From the IMG/VR virus record IMGVR_UViG_3300005581_000005, positions 1 to 29,374 of that record: a stretch of 29,374 bases of DNA; one strand, written 5' to 3'. The notes below the pieces were generated by a model that searched no databases, was not told the DNA's origin, and saw only the letters and a list, made by a program, of their open reading frames with translations. Source of the stretch: a virus. Within the stretch, counting starts at the first letter, position 1. Every line of letters begins with the position of its first letter. The translations under genes and the position numbers were made by a program. Positions 13,520-22,700 of this stretch are shown piece by piece.

Positions 13520-16500
13520 TTATTGTATAGCTGGTGATATTGCACCAGGTATTGCAGTATCCGTAGTTGGATAACTGACAAATTTTGTTATACTAGCAGT
13601 GGTTCCAGCTGGAGCATATGGTTGTGCGGCACTTAGTCCAATACCTGTATTAGTCAACACACTACGTGCTTCACTGAGATTGCGTTGATAACCACCAGTG
13701 TAATTATTATAATCAGCTAGGGCTACATTTGTAGGTAAATTTGGTTTCAATTGATTATAAGGATTTGGACTACTAGTAGAATGTCTTGCACAATTAATTA
13801 GTAGACCTCTTGTGCTGAAACTAAGGTCATTGAATTGCACAACTATTAAGAATTGTTGACTTCCTGATTTGGCTGGCAATATTTGATTCTTACCATTATT
13901 GGCTAATAAGCCATTGTAAAGACCTTGATAACCACGATTTAATAAATTGGTATTGCCAGCATAACCTGTGACTTCATAATATGGATTAAATTCAGCGGCC
14001 ACAGTGGGTCCACGTAGAGTTACAGTTGTGGCTGTAGTGTCAATCTGTTCCCAACGACCCCAACCATAGTATTTGGCATTATTACCAACAGATTCACCAA
14101 CACCACCACTTGGTGGTTGTATACTGCGACGATAGATACGCACACCTCGGAAGTTGGTAATACCAACTCCACTATAGGTTAAGGTATGATAACTTTGTAA
14201 GACGAAACTTGTGCCGTTATCAACTGAGTCTACACTGAAATTATTATTAACATTAAATGTATTAAAAGCACTAAGTTGAACCACACTGCTGGTCATATCA
14301 GGTGGAGCAAATGCGGTATTGATAGTTTGTAGAGCTTGACTGGTTCTAACATTCTGCCAATTAAACACACCATTCCAATTACCATCGGGTGGATATATGA
14401 TACTGGTAGTAGAATTATTAATAGCACCAACACCATACCAACTGAAATTACTGTCTACTTTGGCATTGCCTACCAACACATAAGGTGTAGCTACAACTTC
14501 ATACTTTTGATCATATGTGATTGGACGGATAGTTGGTGTTACATACACAGCACCTCCTGGTCCTGCGGCAGTAGTCCAACTGGTAGTATCTCTAAGAGTT
14601 TGATATATAGGATTGCCTCCAGGAGTAAATGGACGATATCTAATAGTTTGTCCATACCAATAACTACGATCAGCCAATGCTGGTGGATCCATGGTAATTA
14701 TCATGCCATCCGTGCTACTGAATCTAACTGAAGCTATGTTCATTTTAACATTAGCCGCAGTGCCTACAAATGTTGGTGGTGCTAATTCAGGAGTAAAGCT
14801 AGTAGTTTCCTGTAAAGGATTAGGACTAGCTGAAGCATTTATACCATAGAAGAAATTATATGGATATGTGTTAAATGGACTGGTTATGTTAAAACTAAAA
14901 CGCTGTTGTTTTGTGCTTTCACTACTATCTTTATAAGCCACACGTATGATTAAATCGAATGCTGTGGCACGACCATATGCGGCTAATGAAGTAGTAAAAG
15001 TATTAGCCAAACTGCTATTGAATGCTATGTTACCTATACTGCGATGTTCTAATCGAGTCCAATAGGTTTCAGCTGTGGGTTTTAGATAATAATTAAAACC
15101 AATGATATCAGGATTTGCTTGATTGGTAGTCAATGTCCAACTGATAATTCTAGGATCAGCCGCATAATTTGCCGCCGTAATGTTACCAGCTAAGGTTAAA
15201 CAATAATTATCTCTATTAGTCACCACTTCAGCATACACTGGTGTTACAGTAGGTGTAGATGGTGGTGCAGGATTAGTAGTTGTAGTAGTAGTATTTGTAG
15301 TAGTAGATGCCGCAGTGGTCTCAACTTCTGTTATTACTTCAAATGTCCTGGTTATGGAGCTGTTCTGTAGTGTTGAATATTTGATTCTGCTGGTGCAGTC
15401 ATAATGTGTGTTACTGACCACAGGACCTACTAAGAATGATATCGCTTCACCTTCTACTGGTGCACCAATATATTCAAATGTCTGTGTGGGATTACCTGCA
15501 CCTAGACCTGTGCGTGGTGTGAATGTAAATACCACACTTCTAAACATAGCCACACTGGGTTGACGCCATTGTAATAACACATAGGTCTGTCCACCAATAA
15601 ATCTAGTAGCCTGTCCAGAGATAGTAATGCTGTCTGCTAATGGTGTGCTGACAGTAGTTGAACTTACAGTATTGTTACTTGGTGCTACATTACTAGGATT
15701 AGCATTAATAATAGGATTAGAACTAACTGATGTTCCACTTGGTAAACTAGCACGAGTTGGTGGAACTATACCACGAGGATATAATTCTACATTCTGTGCC
15801 AATTGACGCTCAGCACCTTTAGGCACATAGATAGGTAATACTATGTCTTTTTCACCTTTACGTGTGTATGGATAAATTGTTTCTGGATTACGCACACACT
15901 GTAATTCAAAATTATGATTATCTTTTAATGTTTTACTGACAATACGCCATGGTATGGTATTTGTAGCATCTACTGGATCAATAAAATCCAATACTGTGCT
16001 ACTAATATAAATGCTATCACCTAGTTCTAGATTATGTGCTTCACTGGTCACAGTTAAAGTGCAGGTTTCTTGAAAGCGTGATTTATTAAATATCAACTGT
16101 GCCATATCCAAGGCTTGATCTCTATTGGTAATACCAGGCAAGGTTATTTCATATTTGTAATCACGACTACCATCTTCTAGAAAATAATATTGACGACCAA
16201 AATAACTACTACCATCTGGATTCCGACCATTGGCTTCTGTTACAGGATAAGTCACTGATTGATTAGTAAACTTCTCATCAGGTTCCACATACTGCACTAC
16301 TACCTGATTGTATTTGGCACTGCGTTCAATACCAGTATAGGACACATCACCAATAATATTATCCACAGGAGGACTAACACCTCTGCGTTGGCTACTTTTC
16401 ATTGTGCTGAATGTTCTTTTGATAGTAGCTACACCACTGAGTATATCTGTTTCATTGCCAGCATCTTCAATCTTAAGTTTATACTTGCCCTGTTGATAAG

Positions 16501-17743
16501 GCATGTAAGCACGGAAGTTTTGCAATAATGTTTTTACATTATTCATGATACTGCTGTCTGTCTGTATCACAGCATTCAATGTTAGAATACGATGTGTTTG
16601 TCCAGCTACACTGCTAGGCACCATTTGATTACATTTAAAGGCGGCCTTATACCATGTGTCCCAATCGATGTCATCATTCTTAAGACCTTTACCATAACGA
16701 GGATTGCGTAGGTAGTCTAATAGGCATTCTACTGGATTGGTTGAATAGCGTTCATTAGTGCCATAAGCACCAGACTCTGTTGATGTAACTTTGGTATTGT
16801 AAGGATTATTCTGATTAGCTATATTGCTTTGTGTGTATAATGGCGTAACTTTACGTCCAAGTAATTCAATATGCACTAAAGGAATGCTACCACTAAATGG
16901 ATTGTCTTCACCAGCTATCCATTCATATCTAGCCCAAATAGTGCATAGACCATTATGCACCATGGTTGATTTATAACCATTATCACCTGTGGGCACACCT
17001 TCAAATACACCACCTGCGCCTAATACATAGTCATTAACTGTTATGGCACTGGGATTGGTAAAGTATTCACCTTTTTGGAAGAATAGTTTAACACGATCCT
17101 TATATTTGCCCCAGGTAACATTAACTGGTTTGTTAGATTCTTTGGTTTCACTCATACTGGCATTTAAGTATGCTGGCACTGTATTACCTGCACCGGCACC
17201 TGGATTACTTTCATCTAGATCCCAATCATCAATATAAACTTTAACTAGACCTTCAACAGGTCCTTCACACATGGTATAGCAGACCCAGAGATATTTGTTT
17301 TTGTCTGCGCCTGTAGTGGCAAATGTCACTACTCCAGCTATACGGCGATGTCCATAAACAATAGGTATCTGTTCAACACTACCACGACGTTGTATTTGAA
17401 CACCTTCTGCTTGTTTGGTAGCTGATTCTTGATTACTAAGATCAGGCATCTTCATGCCAAGGAAACCTAGGAATGCTGTTGATGCATAAACAGCGGCACC
17501 TATTGCGATAGCACCTACAACTACTGCGGCAGTGCCAGCGAATCCTAAGAATGCACCAACTGCTGTAAAGATTGCTGTGATAGGGTCAGCGTTAGCTGAA
17601 CTGCTATAAGTTAACAGTCCAATGAATATGCTAAGTGGACTATACATAACAAACCAGATAGCTTTTGATAAGAATTCTTTAAATTTGTTATTCTTAATTT
17701 TAGTATCTGCTTTTAACTGCTGACAAAATAAATCATTGTTCAT
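13520..17743 (-). CDS. tail tip protein J-like (host specificity)
   Basis: The largest protein, 1407 aa, in the position of lambda gpJ. It should form the tail tip that contacts the receptor and opens the tail. The N-terminus is unusual: a basic stretch, then a signal-peptide-like segment (about 28-52, ending SSANADP) and a long Gly/Ala-rich hydrophobic region (about 55-97). Next comes the conserved J/TipJ core: IPIVYGHRRIAGVVTFATTG (about 125-144), CLLDYLRNPRYGKG, and a hub region with DALxM-like LDMAQLIFNKSRFQ. A Pro-rich linker and fibronectin-like beta domains follow, with a Thr-run hinge at about 808-833. It overlaps the GNAT-like gene by 11 nt. Confidence 0.85.
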   Translation of the reverse strand: MNNDLFCQQLKADTKIKNNKFKEFLSKAIWFVMYSPLSIFIGLLTYSSSANADPITAIFTAVGAFLGFAGTAAVVVGAIAIGAAVYASTAFLGFLGMKMPDLSNQESATKQAEGVQIQRRGSVEQIPIVYGHRRIAGVVTFATTGADKNKYLWVCYTMCEGPVEGLVKVYIDDWDLDESNPGAGAGNTVPAYLNASMSETKESNKPVNVTWGKYKDRVKLFFQKGEYFTNPSAITVNDYVLGAGGVFEGVPTGDNGYKSTMVHNGLCTIWARYEWIAGEDNPFSGSIPLVHIELLGRKVTPLYTQSNIANQNNPYNTKVTSTESGAYGTNERYSTNPVECLLDYLRNPRYGKGLKNDDIDWDTWYKAAFKCNQMVPSSVAGQTHRILTLNAVIQTDSSIMNNVKTLLQNFRAYMPYQQGKYKLKIEDAGNETDILSGVATIKRTFSTMKSSQRRGVSPPVDNIIGDVSYTGIERSAKYNQVVVQYVEPDEKFTNQSVTYPVTEANGRNPDGSSYFGRQYYFLEDGSRDYKYEITLPGITNRDQALDMAQLIFNKSRFQETCTLTVTSEAHNLELGDSIYISSTVLDFIDPVDATNTIPWRIVSKTLKDNHNFELQCVRNPETIYPYTRKGEKDIVLPIYVPKGAERQLAQNVELYPRGIVPPTRASLPSGTSVSSNPIINANPSNVAPSNNTVSSTTVSTPLADSITISGQATRFIGGQTYVLLQWRQPSVAMFRSVVFTFTPRTGLGAGNPTQTFEYIGAPVEGEAISFLVGPVVSNTHYDCTSRIKYSTLQNSSITRTFEVITEVETTAASTTTNTTTTTTNPAPPSTPTVTPVYAEVVTNRDNYCLTLAGNITAANYAADPRIISWTLTTNQANPDIIGFNYYLKPTAETYWTRLEHRSIGNIAFNSSLANTFTTSLAAYGRATAFDLIIRVAYKDSSESTKQQRFSFNITSPFNTYPYNFFYGINASASPNPLQETTSFTPELAPPTFVGTAANVKMNIASVRFSSTDGMIITMDPPALADRSYWYGQTIRYRPFTPGGNPIYQTLRDTTSWTTAAGPGGAVYVTPTIRPITYDQKYEVVATPYVLVGNAKVDSNFSWYGVGAINNSTTSIIYPPDGNWNGVFNWQNVRTSQALQTINTAFAPPDMTSSVVQLSAFNTFNVNNNFSVDSVDNGTSFVLQSYHTLTYSGVGITNFRGVRIYRRSIQPPSGGVGESVGNNAKYYGWGRWEQIDTTATTVTLRGPTVAAEFNPYYEVTGYAGNTNLLNRGYQGLYNGLLANNGKNQILPAKSGSQQFLIVVQFNDLSFSTRGLLINCARHSTSSPNPYNQLKPNLPTNVALADYNNYTGGYQRNLSEARSVLTNTGIGLSAAQPYAPAGTTASITKFVSYPTTDTAIPGAISPAIQ

Positions 17744-18200
17744 ATTTTATCTCTCTGTAGGCAAACAAACCTTCTTTAAATCCTAAGTATCCTAATACCT
17801 TACGACTACGCTCAACATCTATACCAATGTCACCAGATAGGATTTTTGTAGCACCTTTTGTTTTTGCCCATTCTTCAAATTTTTCTAACAAGGCTTTAAA
17901 GTTTTCCATTGTGCGATAATTTTCTAATAGGAATCTAAATTGTATGCTGGCTTGGCATGTTTTACCCCAAGGCATTTGAACTACAAATCCAGCAATAAAC
18001 CCTACTGGACGTTGACCGTCAAAGGCAACAAGTAATGTATGAGTATGTTGAATACTCCAAGCGCGAATATTTTCTACAATAATTTGATCGCTGATTTCAC
18101 CTGCAATTTCTGGCATTGCTTTACTAGCTTCTTCAACAAACTGATGTATGACTGATAATAAATCATCTATCTCTCCAGGATGTATTTTTCTAATTTCCAT
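17733..18200 (-). CDS. GNAT-family acetyltransferase-like protein in tail module
   Basis: A 155-aa protein with a GNAT fold reading: IRKIHPGEIDDLLSVIHQFV at the start, LLVAFDGQRPVGFIAGFV (about 57-74, strands beta3-beta4), QASIQFRFLLENYRTMENFK (about 83-102, where the acetyl-CoA loop would be, though the R/Q-x-x-G-x-G/A motif is degraded), then FEEWAKTKGATKILSGDIG and VLGYLGFKEGLFAYREIK. The chosen ATG at 18200 has GGGGA 9 nt upstream; an ATG at 18239 would add 13 residues without a ribosome site. It sits between the L-like and J-like genes, where lambda has K and I. The weak cofactor loop suggests a structural or chaperone role, or a diverged enzyme. Confidence 0.7.
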   Translation of the reverse strand: MEIRKIHPGEIDDLLSVIHQFVEEASKAMPEIAGEISDQIIVENIRAWSIQHTHTLLVAFDGQRPVGFIAGFVVQMPWGKTCQASIQFRFLLENYRTMENFKALLEKFEEWAKTKGATKILSGDIGIDVERSRKVLGYLGFKEGLFAYREIKYEQ

Positions 18201-18223
18201 TTGACTATTTCCCCATTGCGCTA

Positions 18224-18847
18224 TTATAAGCGCCCCCATAAAAAATTACTCTGACCTACAAAACCTGCTTGTTCCATACTGGTATCATGTGTATTACCAT
18301 CTTGGAATAGATGGTTACTACCATTATTGGTTCTACGACCTGCTACTCTTTCAAAATCACTGAATAGACTTGAACAATCTACATTAATCTGACAACTACT
18401 GCCAGTTTCTGATATGCTGATATTGTAAATTATGCCATCAAATAGTATAATTGGATCAGGAATTATCGTAAGACTTTCAATATTGTTGGTGATTGTGTAT
18501 TCTAAAAACGCACGATAGATAACCACACGCTGTCCTTCTGGACTATAAGCAGTAAATCTATTGACGTAATCATTGCTTACACCACTGAGACTGATTGAGA
18601 ATTTGCCTACCTTAACTTCAAAATCTTCAGTCATGGTGCTCATGCCTATAAAATTGCCTTGTGCTTCATAGACATTGGTGCCCGCAGTAGGAGCAGTATT
18701 GCTGTTGAAACTTATATTGTATCCGCCACCACAGAGATATAAAGGATCGCTGACACCTGAACTATTTTTTAGATGTAATTCTAAAAGATCTACCGCAGTG
18801 TAATTATCTAGATATGTGGAATTGACCACAGCATTGCTATAAGACAT
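18224..18847 (-). CDS. minor tail protein L-like (DUF2163-like)
   Basis: A 207-aa protein. The C-terminal half carries DCSSLFSDFERVAGRRTNNG followed by FLWGRL at the end. This pattern (…DFERVxGRRT…) is known from lambda gpL-like and DUF2163 tail-tip proteins. The middle is beta-rich with KFSISLSGVSND and VVIYRAFLEYTI, as in baseplate hub layers. Lambda gpL binds an iron-sulfur cluster through conserved Cys; here I see Cys at about 39, 153 and 158, not the same set. The ATG overlaps the stop of the M-like gene (TAATG). Confidence 0.7.
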   Translation of the reverse strand: MSYSNAVVNSTYLDNYTAVDLLELHLKNSSGVSDPLYLCGGGYNISFNSNTAPTAGTNVYEAQGNFIGMSTMTEDFEVKVGKFSISLSGVSNDYVNRFTAYSPEGQRVVIYRAFLEYTITNNIESLTIIPDPIILFDGIIYNISISETGSSCQINVDCSSLFSDFERVAGRRTNNGSNHLFQDGNTHDTSMEQAGFVGQSNFLWGRL

Positions 18848-19461
18848 TACCAGACCTCACGCATTTTAACTTCTACTTCTGTCATACCACCAAAGCCAAC
18901 TGTGACATCTTGTTCTTGGCTGTCAATAATAGCTGTAAATGGAACATTGGTAATTGTTAAACTTGTGCCTGCGGGAACATTACTAACCGTTGGACTGGCA
19001 AAAGTTAATGTTGCATTACCATCACTGCCACTATTACAATTAATAACTGCTTGATAGACTTTGCTATGATTATTAAATTTAAAATAGTCACCAGCACGCA
19101 GAACTTCAGCAATACCAGTGTTACTTGTATCAATAGTAACATTAGCACTGCCAATGGCAATATTTGCTCTAGTAACTACTGTTGCTGGTTGGCTAAAACA
19201 TTTACTAAAACTAATCTCAGGTAATACTATTTCAAAACTGTATAAAGGACCTTCTGCATAGCGTATAAATCCAATAATTGGACCTGCATCACGTGGTGTC
19301 AATGGTGCATATTTTGCAGTCCAAGTATAAAAACTTATACCTTGACCTACACGGCGTTTCTTACCACTGGCAGTGTCACTGGTTATGGTAGGTGTTACTA
19401 CCTTAAAATCCACAGTTTGAAAGCTGGGTGTATTGGGAAATTGTGTTGTTATGTCAGCCAT
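18847..19461 (-). CDS. minor tail protein M-like
   Basis: A 204-aa beta-rich protein in the place of lambda gpM, between tape measure and L. Key phrases are FPNTPSFQTVDFKVV (about 8-22), SDTASGKKRRVGQGISFYTW (about 28-47) and AKYAPLTPRDAGPIIGFIRY (about 49-68). An inserted LRAGDYFKFNNHSKVYQA region (about 122-139) resembles a phage beta domain that describes position and value at the tail tip. The assignment rests on gene order and overall similarity to phage distal-tail proteins. TAATG overlap with the tape measure stop. Confidence 0.65.
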   Translation of the reverse strand: MADITTQFPNTPSFQTVDFKVVTPTITSDTASGKKRRVGQGISFYTWTAKYAPLTPRDAGPIIGFIRYAEGPLYSFEIVLPEISFSKCFSQPATVVTRANIAIGSANVTIDTSNTGIAEVLRAGDYFKFNNHSKVYQAVINCNSGSDGNATLTFASPTVSNVPAGTSLTITNVPFTAIIDSQEQDVTVGFGGMTEVEVKMREVW

Positions 19462-21890
19462 TATATTTGTCTCCTACCTTGTTCTAATTGTGCATCTCTA
19501 ATAATCTTAGTTATTAATGGGCGACGCTCTAATAATAATTGATCAAAGCCACGAGTGTCATTGGCAACAATGTTAAATGTTACATTGGTTGCACCACCAG
19601 CAATTTGATTATTTGGTGTCATATTACCAGCATTGCCAGGTGTAAATATCTCAGGGCCCTTTTCACCAACTAGATAACTTTGTCCACCAACCATAGGTCC
19701 ACCAAGTGCTCTACCTGAATATGTTTGACTACGGATGGCAGCTACCTGTGCAAAACCCATACCAACTGCGGCCGCTGCCGCAATAAAGTTAAATGGTGGA
19801 GGATATGCCGCTAAGGCTTTGGTTGCCGCCGCATAGGTATTCATAATAGCATTGGCTATATTAAATGCCTTGGCTATTTCAAATGCTTTCTTATTCTGTG
19901 CACCAAGTGCATTAAACATATTAGCACCTTGCTGAATAGCAAATTGTGCTTTTTCTAATTCTGTTTTCTTTTCAAATTTGGTTCTCTCATCAGCAATTTC
20001 CATTAATTGTTGTTGATTAAATCTATTATTACCAAAAACGTCTTGTTGATTTCTTAGACTTTCTGCATATCTACTAGATTCTAATTTTATTTCTAGGTCT
20101 TTAGTTCGTGTGGCATTTTCAAATCTAGCAATTTCCATTTCCATTGTTCTACGATTAGCATTTTCTCTGATAGCTAATTTAGCTTCTTCAATGGCCTGCA
20201 CACGAGCAATTTCTTGATCACCACCTGCAGCTCTTGCGGCTATTAAGGCATCATCTAATTCTCTGGTTGCACGATTATAATCATTGGTAATTTGGAATGC
20301 TTCACCATATAATTTACTGTATTGTGCTATGGCACTGTCAGCAAATTCACCAGCTTGTCGTTGAGCTACTGATAAAGCCTGACGACTTTGTGTGGCTAAT
20401 TCATCAGCGGTGTTAATTCGAACCTGTGCTATAATAGGTTGACCAGCTACAGTTCTACGCAGATTTTCAATGTCTTGAACTAGTTTTTCACCAGGGCGCA
20501 GAGTATTCACATAGCCTTCTACTAATGATTTTTGATTTTGTAGTAGAGCATTTTGTCGTTCTAATGCATTGGCTTGATTTAGATTAGCTGTTAATTTTGC
20601 TTGTTCAATTGGAGTTAATTGTATGCCAGCTTCACGATATTTGTTACGTAATTCTAATAAAGTTTTATTAACATCAGCTTGATCTTTGCCTACTGATAAT
20701 AAATCCTGTTGATATCGAATATTTGCATTGCTGTCTTGAAGAGCTGATTTAAAAGCTGATCTTGCAGTTTCTTGTTGTTTTAATTGTTCATCTGTGATAG
20801 CTGTGTATGTTTCATAAGTCTGACCTAACTTATTTTTTCGTTCAGTTTCTGCCTGGTTGATAATACCTAAACCTTTCTCATAGGTGCTTAATTCTCCATT
20901 GACTGCTTTTGATCCACCAACCAAATCAATGCCAATCTTATCAGCTAAGATAGCTACACCAGCTGTTAATAAACCAATTGGAGTTCTTGACAGGAATACA
21001 CTGAATGATTTTGCCGCTAAGGCCGCACGACCCATTTGTATAGCTAATTGTGCTGTGGCTACTACTAATCGTGTGGCCATAATCACAGCCATGATAGATA
21101 TAACATTGGCTATGGTATGTGCAGTTTCTTTGATTCGAGCAAATATAGCATCAAAGCCGCCAGCTTCTCTAATTGCGTCTTTTAGATTGGCCACGAAGCC
21201 TACAATATAAGGTGCTAGGGCCACAACTGCTTTATTGATACCAGCATTCCAAAGTATGCCTAATTGATCAATACTATCACCAGCTTCATCTAAAGCTATG
21301 AGATCTCGTTCGGTAACTACCAGTCCAGCTTCTTCAGTGATTCTCTTAACTTTTTCTAATTCATTGGCTAGTTGTAATACTGCTGGACCTTGTTTACCTA
21401 ACAATTCCATTGCCAATGCAGTTCGTTGTGCAGGACTTTCAATAGCTATAAGTCGTTGTGCAATTAATTCAAACTGTTGATCAGGTTTTAATCTGCTGAT
21501 TTCTTGTATATTGAGATTAAGATTTTTAAGTGCAACTGCACTTGGTGCTGTGGCTTTTTGTAGTCCTTCACCAATATTGCGATTTAATCTTTGAATCGTA
21601 GCGTTTAATTCATCAGCACCAATTCCTGCTAGACTAGCGGCTTGTTGTAGACGATTTAAATTAGCAGCACTGACACCTAATCTATTGCTGGCATCAACCA
21701 ATGCACCAGCACTGTCTAATGTCTGTTTAATTGCATAACCAACAGCGGCACTAGCGGCAGTAAGCCCAGCAAAGAATTTAGCCGCGTCAGCGGTAGACTT
21801 ACCTAGATTTCGTAAACTATTATCTAGACCTTTAAGATTGTTTTCTGCCTGACTGGTGTCAGCGGTTATCTTTATCTGTGCTTCAGCCAC
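19461..21890 (-). CDS. tail tape measure protein
   Basis: An 809-aa, Ala/Gln-rich helical protein that sets tail length and is ejected with the DNA. N-terminal part: ITADTSQAENNLKGLDNSLR and LGVSAANLNRLQQAASLAGI, the usual tape measure opening. Hydrophobic helices lie at about 217-240, 258-285 and 303-318, and again at about 680-725. Long coiled-coil stretches follow. The C-terminus has GGPMVGGQSYLVGEKGPEIF, a hallmark of the family. Using the usual 0.15 nm per residue gives a tail of about 120 nm, consistent with a siphovirus. The start is GTG at 21890 with GGAG 6 nt upstream, three bases after the frameshift product's stop. No lytic transglycosylase or peptidase motif noticed. Confidence 0.9.
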   Translation of the reverse strand: MAEAQIKITADTSQAENNLKGLDNSLRNLGKSTADAAKFFAGLTAASAAVGYAIKQTLDSAGALVDASNRLGVSAANLNRLQQAASLAGIGADELNATIQRLNRNIGEGLQKATAPSAVALKNLNLNIQEISRLKPDQQFELIAQRLIAIESPAQRTALAMELLGKQGPAVLQLANELEKVKRITEEAGLVVTERDLIALDEAGDSIDQLGILWNAGINKAVVALAPYIVGFVANLKDAIREAGGFDAIFARIKETAHTIANVISIMAVIMATRLVVATAQLAIQMGRAALAAKSFSVFLSRTPIGLLTAGVAILADKIGIDLVGGSKAVNGELSTYEKGLGIINQAETERKNKLGQTYETYTAITDEQLKQQETARSAFKSALQDSNANIRYQQDLLSVGKDQADVNKTLLELRNKYREAGIQLTPIEQAKLTANLNQANALERQNALLQNQKSLVEGYVNTLRPGEKLVQDIENLRRTVAGQPIIAQVRINTADELATQSRQALSVAQRQAGEFADSAIAQYSKLYGEAFQITNDYNRATRELDDALIAARAAGGDQEIARVQAIEEAKLAIRENANRRTMEMEIARFENATRTKDLEIKLESSRYAESLRNQQDVFGNNRFNQQQLMEIADERTKFEKKTELEKAQFAIQQGANMFNALGAQNKKAFEIAKAFNIANAIMNTYAAATKALAAYPPPFNFIAAAAAVGMGFAQVAAIRSQTYSGRALGGPMVGGQSYLVGEKGPEIFTPGNAGNMTPNNQIAGGATNVTFNIVANDTRGFDQLLLERRPLITKIIRDAQLEQGRRQI

Positions 21891-21892
21891 GA

Positions 21893-22395
21893 TTATCTCC
21901 GTTTATTAGCTGCCTTCTTCATCTCTTTGGCTTCCCAATTATAGAAAGCCGCCCAGACTTGGAATTCATCTGTTGTCATATCAAATACCTGTTCTAATGT
22001 TAAACCCAAATCCTTACCAAGACGGCAAGCGAACAAGAGATCTGGATCTTTTATTAGTTTTTTTCTATTTCCTCTGTAGAAGCACGTTCTACATTGTTGA
22101 TTTCACCAATCACACGCACAAGAATGTCAGGATCCACTTCATTCATAAACACTACCTTGTCAGCAGTCTGAAACATACGAGTGCCATCTTCATTGCGTGC
22201 TTTGGTAATCAGTGTTTCAACTAATGCTTCAGTAGTCTTACCTTGTGTAGCTAATTCAATTAACTTACTTTGTTCTTTTAAAGTGATAACATCTTTAAAA
22301 TAAATTTTAGTTTCCCATTCAGGAACTTCAATTGATTTTAATGCACCACTTAATTTTGTTCTAAAATGTTTTGTTGCGTTGTCTAATACTGTCAT
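21893..22395 (-). CDS. tail assembly chaperone, -1 frameshift product (GT-like)
   Basis: The extended form of the tail chaperone. The frame-0 gene ends GAA AAA AAC TAA TAA, containing the slippery heptamer A AAA AAC (22063-22057). A -1 shift there continues through 54 further codons to TAA at 21893, adding a segment with LFACRLGKDLGLTLEQVFDM and WAAFYNWEAKEMKK. The product is about 167 aa. This is the same arrangement as lambda G/GT: two tail chaperone forms just upstream of the tape measure, with the extension recruiting tape measure and tail tube protein. The 163-nt gap between the frame-0 stop and the tape measure has no other gene, which supports the fusion. Confidence 0.85.
22054..22395 (-). 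CDS. tail assembly chaperone, frame-0 form (G-like)
   Basis: A 113-aa acidic helical protein (ALKSIEVPEWETKIYFKDVI, LKEQSKLIELATQGKTTEAL, VFMNEVDPDILVRVIGEINN). It lies between the tube proteins and the tape measure, the fixed location of the lambda G-type chaperone. It ends with two in-frame stop codons right after the slippery site A AAA AAC. Its ATG overlaps the HK97-gp10-like stop (ATGA). Confidence 0.85.
   Translation of the reverse strand: MTVLDNATKHFRTKLSGALKSIEVPEWETKIYFKDVITLKEQSKLIELATQGKTTEALVETLITKARNEDGTRMFQTADKVVFMNEVDPDILVRVIGEINNVERASTEEIEKN
22057..22063 (-). promoter_or_regulatory. slippery heptamer A AAA AAC (programmed -1 frameshift)
   Basis: A perfect X XXY YYZ heptamer in the right phase of the chaperone frame, two stop codons immediately after it, and an open -1 frame downstream. 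No obvious strong stem-loop or pseudoknot follows; A AAA AAC with an adjacent stop may be enough for moderate slippage. Confidence 0.85.
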
Positions 22396-22694
22396 TTGTA
22401 TTTTCCTTTTATTGAATTTAACGCAGGGCCAATTATGCCTCTGCCATTGTTTGCTGGACGCATTTTATTCGTGCCTGTTTCTAAATAGCCAGAATATGGA
22501 ACTTTATTTTCAATAACAAAGTCCTTGTCCCCAACTTGCTTGTTCCAACCCGCTTGGGCTCGACCAGTTCTCACTGGAGTTTTTTGTTGTAATTCGCGAG
22601 TTAAGTCAGTGGCCAAAGCACTAAGAAGTTGCTTATAGCCACTGCTTATTTCGTTTCTTACTCTATCAACACCTTTAACCTTGATGGTTAACAT
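22392..22694 (-). CDS. HK97 gp10-like tail completion protein
   Basis: A 100-aa protein with LLSALATDLTRELQQKTPVR, then TGRAQAGW and VPYSGYLETGTNKMRPANNG. T-P-V-x-T-G-x-x-(x)-x-G-W followed by V-x-Y-x-x-(x)-L-E-x-G-T is the signature of HK97 gp10-type minor capsid/tail completion proteins. These sit at the tail-proximal junction. Here the gene comes after the tube genes rather than before them, an altered order compared with HK97. No clear ribosome site before the ATG. Confidence 0.75.
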   Translation of the reverse strand: MLTIKVKGVDRVRNEISSGYKQLLSALATDLTRELQQKTPVRTGRAQAGWNKQVGDKDFVIENKVPYSGYLETGTNKMRPANNGRGIIGPALNSIKGKYK

Positions 22695-22700
22695 GATTGA

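Noticed and set aside
13047-13574. 175-codon plus-strand frame, hydrophobic
   Set aside because: Antisense to Asn/Thr/Ala-rich fibre coding sequence, which always gives Val/Leu/Ile-rich shadow frames. Not a membrane protein.
14336-14731. 131-codon plus-strand frame
   Set aside because: Shadow of the J-like gene; Ile/Thr/Ser-rich and without a ribosome site.
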